A model generated the notes under the pieces. The model made no database searches, was not told the DNA's origin, and saw nothing but the letters and a program-made list of their open reading frames with translations. Shown piece by piece: positions 1 through 9,082 of a DNA stretch of 64,000 nucleotides; positions within the stretch are counted from its first letter, which is position 1; the number at the start of each line of letters is the position of its first letter. The DNA comes from Naganishia liquefaciens (Eukaryota > Basidiomycota > Tremellomycetes > Filobasidiales > Filobasidiaceae), in assembly GCA_013423385.1 (NCBI GenBank), contig BLZA01000021.1, positions 1 to 64,000 of the forward strand, written 5' to 3'. Made by a program: the position numbers and the translations under genes.

Positions 1-31
1 CCCCTAACCCTAACCCCTAACCCCTAACCCC
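1..31. repeat. Telomeric repeat tract (C-strand)
   Basis: Tandem CCCCTAA and CCCTAA units run from the first base to position 31 and then stop abruptly. The orientation is that of a left chromosome end. Units are mixed, with three or four C residues. Only about four units are present, so the assembly probably captures just the inner edge of the telomere. Confidence 0.93.
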
Positions 32-34
32 GGT

Positions 35-1451
35 CAAAAGGCTCCGAACGTCCTTAGTAGCCTTCAAAATGCCAACGACGTCCAAATCGACCGGACATCG
101 TTGTCGATTTCACCTAGTGGCGGTGCGTCCACCCGATTCATCGCAACTCCTGCCGACGACAACGAGAGAGTGGCCGAGCCTCCTGAGGATGATATGGACG
201 TAGATGCGCTAGAAGGCGGCTCGGAACGCGATTAAAAGGAGGAAGGGAAGGAGGCAGAGCAAGAGGTAGAGCTGGAAAGCTGCCAGTCGAGTAAGCTACC
301 CGTCAATCAACAGCTCAAATCTGACCAGCATCCTCCTTCCAATGAAGGCGAAACAGGTCGGAGCCCTTCCCACAATCCTCCGCTGGGCAGAAAGGACAAC
401 CTCAATGACATGCCCAATCCAGAGCAGGAACAAGTTGGGGGCGAAGATGAGGACGAGAGTGCTGACGAAGAAGATGAACGTCACGCGCATCAGAGAACAA
501 AGGATAGCAGTCTGCGAAATGGCAAGCGTAGGTGTTTTCTCATTCTGATGTGGGTCTTTTGATGTACCCTCTGTATGATTCACCGCAGAGAAACGCGGGC
601 AAGAGCCTGGCAACGGAGAGAGGGGTGAGATTCATGATATTGCTTGCAGGACTTGATAGCTGACGCTGATGGTCAAGTGTCAGCCAAAAGACGCAAAGTG
701 GGAGATGACAACGCCGCATTCCCCGGTCGCGGCATCTCGAAGCGCTCGAATGCGCCCGTTAATTTCAAGGAGTGCGCTGGAATAACGCATCAAATCGAAG
801 AAACAGCCAACAAACTATTGATGGGAGAAGAAGATGGCGATGATTCGGAACGCAACGCCCCTGCTTCGTCGTTCATCATCTCGGAGTTGCTGTCCAGAGT
901 CAGAACCCTCAGTGAATACATCATTCAGTTGCAAAAAGATCGACCTGCTGCAACGAGGGTGTCTATCTGGCAAGAGGATGGAACCCTGGCCATTCCTCCG
1001 TACCTGGATTTGGATCCCTCCGAGCTGGAAGGCCATTCCGAGGTCCACGGGGCATTCGGTAATGGGCCAAAACTCGTTCGACTTGAACGAAGACGGCAAG
1101 GTGCCAAGCCAGAATGTGATCCATTTCCACCGCGTGATTGGGGATGCCGGCAAGACAGTCAGCTCCGTGATCATCGCACCGGAGTATGAAGGCTCAGTAA
1201 GTCGATCCGTCATCTAAGACCTCGCTCATGCTCATTCGAACCTTTCTTAGATTGCCGTAAATCGAACACTTCAAGAACTCGTCCTCTCTAGCAACAGGCC
1301 TTCGGGCCGCATCAAGGTCTTCAATGGCAAATTGATTAGTTCTGACCTGCGGGAAGTTTATGAACAGCATTGGCAAGTCCACTTACGAGCTCATGGTTTC
1401 GGTCATGCTGTACCTTGGGTGCCAATCACCCAGCTGGATCGCCACAGTTGA
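35..1451 (+). pseudogene. Telomere-truncated gene remnant, product unknown
   Basis: An open frame begins immediately inside the telomeric repeats with no start codon, so the 5' part of the gene is missing. It reads as a hydrophilic, acidic protein, meets an in-frame TAA at 232-234, and then continues in the same frame to about 529 as E/D/S-rich sequence. A second block (about 644-1050) is basic then acidic and mixed. It appears to shift frame near the GGGG run at about 1047-1050. Reading resumes as the stretch ending EYEGS, followed by a 54-nt GT-AG intron (1197-1250) and a last exon (1251-1451, stop TGA). No family is recognised. The EGS-intron-SGRI arrangement resembles one in the next downstream remnant, suggesting paralogy. 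The frame change could be an assembly indel. I call it a remnant because the 5' end is absent and the frame is interrupted. Confidence 0.5.
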
Positions 1452-1916
1452 ATCGAACCTGACTTACGAGGAATTTTCGACTGGCAGGCTTCACAAGACT
1501 TCCATATTCTTGGCGTACTTGGTCGCCTTTTCCAGGGAGTTTTAAGGGCCGAACGTCTTCGCTCACACTGCAGCTCCACCTTGCGATCGATAGCTGACAA
1601 GTCAAAACACTAAGTTTAAGTACAAGTCGAATTTAAAGTTGAGCGAACTAGCGCGGGCGGACACGGCTCAGGACCAGGATTGCAGATCTCCATTGCCTTT
1701 CAGCTTCCATCTTCGCTAGCCGGCTGACGCGGCTCTACTCGCACTGGATCTCAAACTCTACCCTTCCATTCTCCTACCCTCCGACTAGACAATTTTCTCT
1801 AGAACCCTTTCGAGTTTCATACATAATATCTTCTGCTTCGAGCATCATACGAGTCCGCGAAACTCTTGACAGAATTCACATAGCGTCGGAAAGTCAGAGT
1901 CTCTTCGGTATTCACC
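1452..1916. other. Gap between subtelomeric gene remnants
   Basis: No convincing reading frame. The segment just before 1917 is pyrimidine-rich with CT runs (about 1735-1860), which would suit a promoter or 5' leader for the downstream gene. No specific motif can be claimed. Confidence 0.4.
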
Positions 1917-4900
1917 ATGTTCGTCCGCCCTTCCCCCGAACCAAAGGATAGTGACATAGCGATGAGTTTCGCTTCCAAAGAGATCGCCGAAGCTCAATGC
2001 CAACGAACGGCCAGCATCGCGGCTTATATTGGCCAGGTTCTGGACGCCGAACGCCTGCCAACTTCCGAGAGGGAGCTCTGCACGGAGATCTTCAAGCAAC
2101 TCGGGTCGTTCTCGCTTAAGTGGAATCGACAATCGCGGTCGTGCTCGTGATCTTGGAGGAGAAGGGGGATTTGGCAAATTTCGAGGGGGGTGGCAGGCGG
2201 CTGCGGGTTTTCATCGGCGATATCAAGACGGAGAATACCTACTACAACGCGCGGCGCAGGCTCATTCTTCATCGGGAGATCGAGGAGATATGGGGAAACC
2301 ATTGGTCGGCAAAGTTCGGGTGGGAGTCCGAAGATCACGGCGTCAACTTGCTGAGCAAGATCAAAACCTTGGCCGTCGAGGGCCAAAGAAAAAATATGGA
2401 CGTCTCTCATTGCGCGACCGTCGCGATTTTCCACAAGGAGGAGCGTATCCGGACATCAAGAACGAAGCTTTCCGGTTCGAAAGCGATTCTTTCTCTCGGC
2501 GACATCGAGAACGCTATCAAGACGTCCGCAAAATAGCACATCAAGCGCAACATGCTCGACTCCTTCACGACGTTCCACCGGCGTTCACTATACCGTCATT
2601 TTTATTGAGCGCGGCACCCGCTCTCCCATCAACGCATGCCGCGCAGTCCGAAGGATCGACGGGACTGGAGCTCGCAGGGCCGGGAGGAGGGAGTAGTATT
2701 TCGAACCAGAGGCGGCTGGTTATTGAAACACGTCGAGAGAACGAACCGGAGCAAGACACGGGAAACACAGTCGTGCAGGAGAATGAGGCACAAGGACCCG
2801 CGCCCGCTCCGGACAGTCGAAAACCCGGTGAACCAGCCGAGAATATTGAAAAGTCTGATCAAACGCCCGCAGCAGAAGGTGAGCGATAATGTAACGATAT
2901 AATCACCACTTGAGACTGATTTTGGCTTACAGAACCGATCGTAAAAACGATTTCGGGCTCGACCCAAAGCTTCGAGAGCATTCAGGTCGAACCGAGATGA
3001 TCTGAACGCAAGCGGCCGCCCCCTCCTCTTTCGCCTCCCGAAACGCCCTGGCAACCTTCAAGTCGGACTAGGTCAAGGTCGAAGAGATCCAAGCGGCGAC
3101 ATACGGAGACCTCTTCGGCGCGGAACGAGGGGGGAAAGGGGGGAAGCGGAAGACAAAGAAGCAGATGAAGACCAAATGGGGGAACCGGACGATGACCGAG
3201 GAAAATCGGATCTCAACCCACAGCAGCCCTCTCCAGTCAACTGTCAACTCGCTCGTCTGAAGGCTCGATTCAACGCTCCGCATCACCATTTCGGTCTGCA
3301 TCGGTCAGCTCAGATCGTACCGGCGTCTCAGAGTCTGTCCGATCTGATGTCGAAACTTCGGCGCCTATGACCCGGCCTCGATCTACCCGGATGCAAACCA
3401 TCGAATCTTTGGGAAACACTCCCTTGATCACTGCTTTTCCGGGAGGGCGCTTCGATACCGATGGACCCGGCGCCATCCAGGCCAACAGAGCGGTGCCGTT
3501 GCACGTTCGCCAGACGTGCACGGAGGTCAAATTCAAGAATTTGATCTTTCCTGACTTTGAAGGCTCGGTAAGGAGTATGAGAGCTACACGCACTTTCTGA
3601 TCGCTGACAAGGTACTTTCACTTTCAGGATGACGTTCGACTATCTTTGCAAGCCGCCGTGGTGGGAAGCGAGCGTTCATCCGGCCGGATCGTCATCATGG
3701 ATGGCCAGACCGGAATGCCTAGCGCAAAGGATGTTTGTGATCAGCTGTGAGTAATTTCCCATCGCCGCAGAGACAGAGGTCGCTAAAGACTTCCATGGGC
3801 AGGAGAACAAAGCCATACTGGTCCGCGGCGCGATCAAGTCCGAAAGGTTCCTGCAGGGACTTGAGGCGCGGAAGATCGATGTCCAACAAGCGATCGAGTT
3901 TCAAAGTTCGTACATACTGTCTATCATCTGGAACAGGCTTGCTCAGGATTTGGATAGGCATAGTCAACGTCGCAGAGCATTTGCGCACAGGCGACTATTC
4001 AGAGGACGTGCCATTCGAATACGCCTGGGTTGACGCTCATTCAATGTGGGTGAAACCTAAAAACGACATATCCGACCGGAAGCAACGCCATGCGCTCAAT
4101 TGTCTGAGCATCGGGCGATGCAAAAGCCTTCCGGGCGATCTCTGGTGAATCTCATGATATCGGCTGAGTGTAACCTTTTGGACTGACCCGACGATATGCA
4201 GCGATTATGCAGCTGAGATGGAGTCGATCATGAATCGGGTTGATTCCACGCTTGCCGATCGAGTGCCGCGCCCAAACGGCCTGGCGAGCCTTCTCAAGCG
4301 ATTCTTTCCCGACGGTCAACGAATTTCCGTCGAAGACGCCGAGGATCGCGTGAACGCGCAAATCTCCGACTTCACGGGTTTCGCCATAGCAGCCACGACC
4401 GGGACCAGGCCCAAGGGTACTCCCCGAAAGGGTGCTGTCGGATATAGGACTTTTTGACCCCCCCTCGGCAGCCTATGTAGGGTTCACTTTAAGACTTTTT
4501 CTTCCCCAAAGAGCAGCGGAAGCAAAAGGACGCTGTCACCTTAAGACTATGGCAACTCTCGCCCGACAGGGGTTGCCGGCATTTAAGACTGATTAGGTAA
4601 GCTTCCTTCGCATCTCCGGTGATCGGGAATGTCTCGACTTCGGTGACGTTCAGGGTTGCCGAGCTGGTTACCGCGAGATCAGATGTTCTCGTACTTGTTG
4701 TCGTGGTTCTCAAACTGTTGCGCTTTTGCAGCATGAGGCGAGAGGCGCGGTAGAACGTTAGCGGATCTTTGCAGTGTCATTTCCGCATGAACTAGAGTCA
4801 ACGAGTCTCACCTCGTGTGAGTTCTCGTGCCAAGCACTCGCCACTCATGCCGTCGACGGAGCAATCACCGCCGCTGATCTCAACTTTCGGCGCAAAGCAA

Positions 4901-6063
4901 CTTTGGCCGAAATGGAGGGCGCTCGAGAGGGAGAGGCAAATGGAGGTTGCCAGATGAAATGAATCAGGTCGTGCCTGAAAATAGTTGTGGACTGACGTAG
5001 CCGATTGATCCCTGCGCTATGTCATAATATGTTCTCACTGAACCTCTTCTGTAGCCCTCCCGATTTCTATAGTCCATCCTCCTGATGATCAGGGGATGCT
5101 GTTACTTAAGACTGGTCTTTTGCATCCGAGACAAAGGGATGCTGTCAATAAAGGTCCTTTTTTAAGATTTTTTTCCTGTGGATTTTACCAAAAAGTGACA
5201 GCACCCTTTGGGGGAGTACCCTTGGGCCTCCGGGACCGTGACACAACGCCATAGCGATGCCCCTGGAAGCGCAACGACGATCGCATGTCACAGCGGTCAG
5301 AAATTGTTCGTTTTCCGAGAGGGAGCTCACGACGCGCCCTACCGGAACTAAGTCGTAGAGGTCAGCGGAGGCGATGTACTGTGAGTGGAGTTGGGCACTG
5401 GAGCTTGGACGGATATTAGGATCATCGCCCCCGGAGTCGAACACTTTGTCTACACAGTGCAATCATCGACGTGTACAGGTGATCATTTTTACATGATGGG
5501 CCTGTTGACCAAGTCGCTCGAGGCGATGAAGTGTGACCGTTCACAACCGGGAGGAATCGGGACGAACGAGCGGCTGATGGAGGAATACGATCTTAGTAAG
5601 TGAAAGTGACGATGAGTTCAGCGCCTTGTGCTGATCAAGAGTACCCAAGGTACCGATGATGTGACGCAGTGTCGCAACGAAATGATCGAATACCTCAAGG
5701 CGCCTTTGAGCACATACCTGCCGGATTGCCTGACCGACCAGGACGAGGATAACATGAACTCCGTGCTGGACTTCATGATCGACAAAGCTGCGGTGGCACT
5801 GAATCGCTTGACGGGGACAATTGGCGTTGAGTCTCGGAGGGGTTACAACTTGAGCTGACACGGCGATCCCCAAGACGGTAATCATGTGGGATGTCTCGTT
5901 GTGCGAGAAAGCTTGACATGTATACAGACACTTTCGAAACGCACAAATCATGCTATGGCTTAAGAACATTCGTTCCGAGTTTTTGAGATCGCATGCGGAC
6001 TTCTCCGAAAATATCACACAGCACACGCTAGAGAAGACATTTCGGCCCCGATTCTGGCCGTGA
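1917..6063 (+). pseudogene. Degenerate subtelomeric gene with JmjC-like dioxygenase region
   Basis: A candidate ATG at 1917 opens a 77-residue frame. Coding-like blocks follow in shifting frames (about 2120-2536, 2640-2885, 2935-3160 with an in-frame TGA, 3195-3567). An intron with GTAAGG donor at 3568-3627 follows the residues FEGS. Blocks at 3771-4035 and 4200-4406 lead to an exon that is split by the transposon at 4407-5229 and resumes in frame at 5238. Across that junction the frame gives TQRHSDAPGSATTIACHSGQ, with an H-x-D pair. Further on (about 5430) comes GVEHFVYT, supplying a distal His. This H-D...H layout followed by a G-HFY pattern matches JmjC-type Fe(II)/2-oxoglutarate oxygenases. 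Further exons reach 5858 and a last block reaches the TGA at 6061. Besides the transposon there are a few stops and frame changes, so it is very probably non-functional, although unrecognised introns could explain some of them. Confidence 0.55.
4407..5229. mobile_element. Non-autonomous hAT-like DNA transposon (MITE-like)
   Basis: The ends are 33-bp terminal inverted repeats (4407-4439 and 5197-5229) that begin AGGCCCAAGGGTACTCCCC and differ at one base. The element is flanked by an exact 8-bp duplication, CCGGGACC, at 4399-4406 and 5230-5237. An 8-bp target duplication is the hallmark of the hAT superfamily. Inside the ends there are additional subterminal copies of a GCTGTCA-type motif followed by CTTAAGACT (about 4530-4550, 5095-5115, 5135-5150). 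No transposase frame is present in 823 bp, so it must have been moved in trans. It lies within an exon of the JmjC-like gene. Removing the element plus one duplication rejoins the host frame, so insertion was into a once-coding sequence. Confidence 0.88.
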
Positions 6064-6072
6064 ACGACGGAA

Positions 6073-6503
6073 GTGGTATTTTCTTTGGTTTTGGTAGAAT
6101 AGTTTTGGAATGTTTACGCTAGTTCAATGTTGATATCTGATACACCCCCGGAAGGAGACCATGCCGGCAGCGACCTTTGCTATACTGTGTCAACAGTTGT
6201 CCTTAATTTTGTTGAAGGCACGAGCAAGGTTTTCTGTTCTGTAAGCTGAAGTGTGAGGAATTGAGGATTGGAGGATTTAAAGTCTGGGATGTGGAGGAAT
6301 CTGGAGTGGCAAGAATAGGAGTCTTTTCCTTTGGTAGAATCGTCTCTGAATGTATACATTAGTTGAATGCTGGTATCTGATCCTAACCCCTAACCCCTAA
6401 CTCCTAACCCTAACCCCGAATCGCGGACGAGTGGTATTTTCTACAGTTTTGGTAGAAATAGTCTTTGGAGGTATACGTTAGTTCAATGTTGGTATCTGAT
6501 ACA
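6073..6503. repeat. Telomere-associated repeat, three units
   Basis: Three diverged copies of a roughly 65-77-bp unit lie at 6073-6149, 6318-6381 and 6430-6503. Shared blocks are TTTTGGTAGAA, a GTATACRTTAG-like stretch, GTTCAATGTTG and a terminal TATCTGAT. Copies two and three run directly into telomeric CCCCTAA repeats, and copy one is followed by a short C run. The unit therefore looks like the sequence normally found next to the telomere in this genome. Confidence 0.75.
6382..6417. repeat. Interstitial telomeric repeat, C-strand orientation
   Basis: About five units of CCCCTAA or CCCTAA, one altered to CTCCTAA, sit directly after the second telomere-associated repeat copy. They have the same orientation as the terminal tract. 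Confidence 0.9.
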
Positions 6504-6528
6504 ACCCCCTAACCCCTAACCCTCACCC
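6503..6528. repeat. Interstitial telomeric repeat, C-strand orientation
   Basis: Three to four CCCCTAA-type units directly follow the third telomere-associated repeat copy and end three bases before the ATG of the coiled-coil gene at 6532. Confidence 0.88.
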
Positions 6529-6531
6529 ACA

Positions 6532-7432
6532 ATGGCTCGATCCAACATGCGGGCACCGAAGTCGCATGGGCAGACCGCCAGGCGTATCTTGCTAGCGTCC
6601 AAGGTTGCAATGATAGAAAATCGGGCGTTGAAAAGAGCCGGGCAGGCTGCCGCTCGGTCGGCTCGTGAGCGAGAAGAGAGGGAGTTTGAAGCGGAAGCTC
6701 GGGTTCGAGAGAAAGAGCGCCTGCTGCAGGAGAAGCGCATACGGCAGCATGAGGTAGCGTTGGAAAAGGAGAGAGTCAAAAGGAAAAAGGAGCAGGAGAG
6801 GAAGGAGCGGGAACCACGGCAGCGGCAGAAGGAGGAAGAAAGAGAAGCAAAACAAGAAGCGGAAAGGATCGCCAAGGCACACAGACGTAGAAAAGCGGAA
6901 GAGAGAAAGGAGAAGGCTGCGCGATTGGCAGAGGACAAGGTGAGGGAGAAAGAGCGAATTCGAGAGGAGAAGGAGCGAGTACGAGAAGAAAAGGAACGAA
7001 TGCGGACAGCGAAGGAGCTCGCAGCCGCTCTGAAGACGTCGAAGAAGGCGAAGCGGCCGACGCCGCAAAATGTATATCCGGCTACGACAAAGTCCACCAG
7101 GAGGACTGGCGCTTCGAACAGTAAACGCCCGAAGGCAAATCCACGCCGAAGACTGGACCCGAAGGCGCCGGCATCGACACTCCCGGCGACGGCCTCCGAG
7201 ACGCATGTGACCGATCGCGACCGCGCCGACAAAGCACACAACGCTGTTGGCATAGCGTCAAGGACAGAAGAGGGAACAGAGAAAAGGCAGAAGGAAACGG
7301 CGCGCAATTCAACTCACAATGATCTTCAACAAGAACTACGTGAGTATCCATCCTCTATTCCCTTCTCCTGGTTGTGATCTCGCTGATCACGCAGCCAATC
7401 CGCGTAGAGGCTGTCGCAGCCGTCCGTCGTGA
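6532..7432 (+). CDS. Highly charged coiled-coil protein, function unknown
   Basis: The ATG at 6532 opens a frame coding about 281 residues. A GTGAGT donor at 7340 and CAG acceptor ending at 7394 would remove a 55-nt intron and give a short last exon ending TGA at 7430-7432, for about 281 residues in all. Residues about 30-160 are an almost uninterrupted Glu/Arg/Lys-rich helix with repeated REEKER-type heptads, predicted single alpha helix or coiled coil. The C-terminal third is Lys/Arg/Pro/Ser-rich and disordered. No catalytic domain is visible, and charged repeats of this kind match many unrelated proteins, so no function is proposed. The gene is bounded by interstitial telomeric tracts on both sides, and the start lies three bases from one of them, leaving almost no room for a unique promoter. 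Confidence 0.6.
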
Positions 7433-7585
7433 TAGCGTCGGCGGAGATCACACTGATCAATGGATGGGGAATGGAATGGCGAGACGGATACGGACTCGGA
7501 GTGGTGGGCATGAGGTTGTATAAGCTAGCAAAGGGGAATGCGGATGATTGCCAATGACAAAGGAGTCTCTTACGATGTTGCCCAT

Positions 7586-7613
7586 GGGTTAGGGGTTAGG
7601 GGTTAGGGGTTAG
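7586..7613. repeat. Interstitial telomeric repeat, G-strand orientation
   Basis: Four GGGGTTA units read in the opposite orientation to the tracts at 1-31, 6382-6417 and 6503-6528. Together with the tract at 6503 it brackets the coiled-coil gene with inward C-strand and outward G-strand repeats. Confidence 0.92.
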
Positions 7614-8156
7614 TCCGCGGGGGTGCGCGAATCTGGGTCGGGGGGGAGCGTACGAATGCCCCGGAATTGGTCTACATCTCCCTTTCTACACCGCGCAGCC
7701 TGATATGTAGAATTGATTTTCCGCGAAATTTGAAGCCCAGTGCTAGCGCATGTCTGTCCGCGAACTCAGGCCGGAAGCGCGCGGACTCAAGGGCATGATA
7801 GTAGGAAATGACATATTGATTCGTTTATTATCAACATAACATTGACAGTTGTACCTTGCATTGCGCTAAGTCGTAGACCTGGTGTTGTCCACATTTTACC
7901 TATCTTCAGTTTCGCTGTAACAGATGTTGCTTCTGCGACAATTTTGATCGCGATCGGTCGCTCCGCTCTCAGGGATGCAGCGAACGGACATCAGCAGGAG
8001 TATGACCGAACTGAGGCCTTCACAGATCCGCATCTACACCTCTTACGCCAGTGCCCAAAATTACCCTTGCGATTCGGCCAAGGTACATCCTACTGTGGAA
8101 ACCATGATTGCACTCGCTCGATAGCTGAGCCCTTATGCTATACCGGAAGGAACAAA
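7614..8156. other. Subtelomere boundary and upstream region of the AlkB-like gene
   Basis: After the last telomeric tract the sequence becomes ordinary unique DNA. The frame of the AlkB-like gene stays open upstream to about 7842, but that part has no recognisable domain and unlike composition. I read it as leader or promoter. No other feature is seen. Confidence 0.4.
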
Positions 8157-9020
8157 ATGAAGACGGAGTCGAAACCGCACGACGCATACGACGGTTCCGG
8201 TTTCACTACCCGCGACGACATGGATGACGAATCGCTATTTGGTTCAAGTCTATCGAGTGGCCCTGCGAGCCTCCTCGAGCCGAACCTCTCCCTCGAGGGG
8301 GCGCCTGCTCGTGCCAACTTACCGGCCTCGATATCTCCTCCACCGATATCCGGACTTTACGTTTTTCCCGGAATTTTACCAGAAACGACATCCTGTGAGT
8401 TTTTCCTTCAACATCTTCTGCAAACCCTCTTACGTCGGACGCGGTCAGCCGATCTACTACAGGAAATTGCCAAGTCGGACATATTTTGCGGTGGACAGAG
8501 GAATCAAGCGATGCTCTTTTCATCTGGCAAAGCGTCGACCACAGCCTTCCCAACATATCTTCAGAATCTCTGCTTTCTGCTGGAAGATCTCCTCGCATCG
8601 CGGCTTCCGTCGTCAACAACTAGCACCCTCTTCCATCCCTCTTTCGCCGACGCATCCTCGCGACAGATCATCCTCAACCTGTACCGACCCGGAGAAGGCA
8701 TCTCTCCACACATCAACCTGACGGGAAGATATGCAGATGGCATTATTGGTGTCTGCCTGGGAAGCGGATGCGTCATGGATTTCGAGAACCATGACGGAGG
8801 TCTGGTATCGACAGACATGGCAAGCAAGTACTCTGTCTATATGCCAGCTCGGACTGTCTACTGTCTGGCGGGAGATGCCCGCTGGAAATGGAACCACGGT
8901 ATCGCTTCGCGCGATCGCGATCTTGTAGAAGATTCAGGCAAAATCAGTACAATCCTCCGCGATGTACGGATAAGTATTACGCTGCGGTGGATGAAGCCCG
9001 GTGCCGAAGTACTGAAATGA
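8157..9020 (+). CDS. AlkB-like Fe(II)/2-oxoglutarate dioxygenase homologue
   Basis: Intronless from the ATG at 8157 (287 aa). A later ATG at 8220 is an alternative, and the frame is open upstream to 7842. The C-terminal half carries AlkB-fold hallmarks: LNLYRPGEGISPH, then GDGIIGV-like DGIIGVCLGSG, a VYMPARTVYCLAGDARWKWN stretch with the distal His 247, and RISITLRWM, with the arginines that bind 2-oxoglutarate. Family members oxidatively remove methyl groups from nucleic acid or protein. The metal motif is unusual: the expected H-x-D reads H185-I-N187, Asn in place of the metal-binding Asp (codon AAC). Activity is therefore uncertain. The gene ends 62 bp from the convergent ADE5,7 stop. The N-terminal roughly 65 residues look disordered. 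Confidence 0.82.
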   Translation: MKTESKPHDAYDGSGFTTRDDMDDESLFGSSLSSGPASLLEPNLSLEGAPARANLPASISPPPISGLYVFPGILPETTSCEFFLQHLLQTLLRRTRSADLLQEIAKSDIFCGGQRNQAMLFSSGKASTTAFPTYLQNLCFLLEDLLASRLPSSTTSTLFHPSFADASSRQIILNLYRPGEGISPHINLTGRYADGIIGVCLGSGCVMDFENHDGGLVSTDMASKYSVYMPARTVYCLAGDARWKWNHGIASRDRDLVEDSGKISTILRDVRISITLRWMKPGAEVLK

Positions 9021-9082
9021 AACAATATGCGAGACCTCGCCGAGACCCACTTTTCTACCAAGACCGAATACAACTCTATCAT

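Noticed and set aside
2029-2889. 286-codon plus-strand frame in the second subtelomeric remnant, as one intact gene
   Set aside because: Only its last part looks coding; the earlier part overlaps a more protein-like block in another frame, so it is treated as part of the degenerate gene.
6516-7307. 263-codon minus-strand frame opposite the coiled-coil gene
   Set aside because: It is the antisense of Glu/Arg/Lys codons and gives Ser/Leu/Phe-rich nonsense; the plus frame has the start and coiled-coil pattern.
7842-8156. N-terminal extension of the AlkB-like protein
   Set aside because: The frame is open but has no domain and unlike composition; internal ATGs at 8157 and 8220 fit better.
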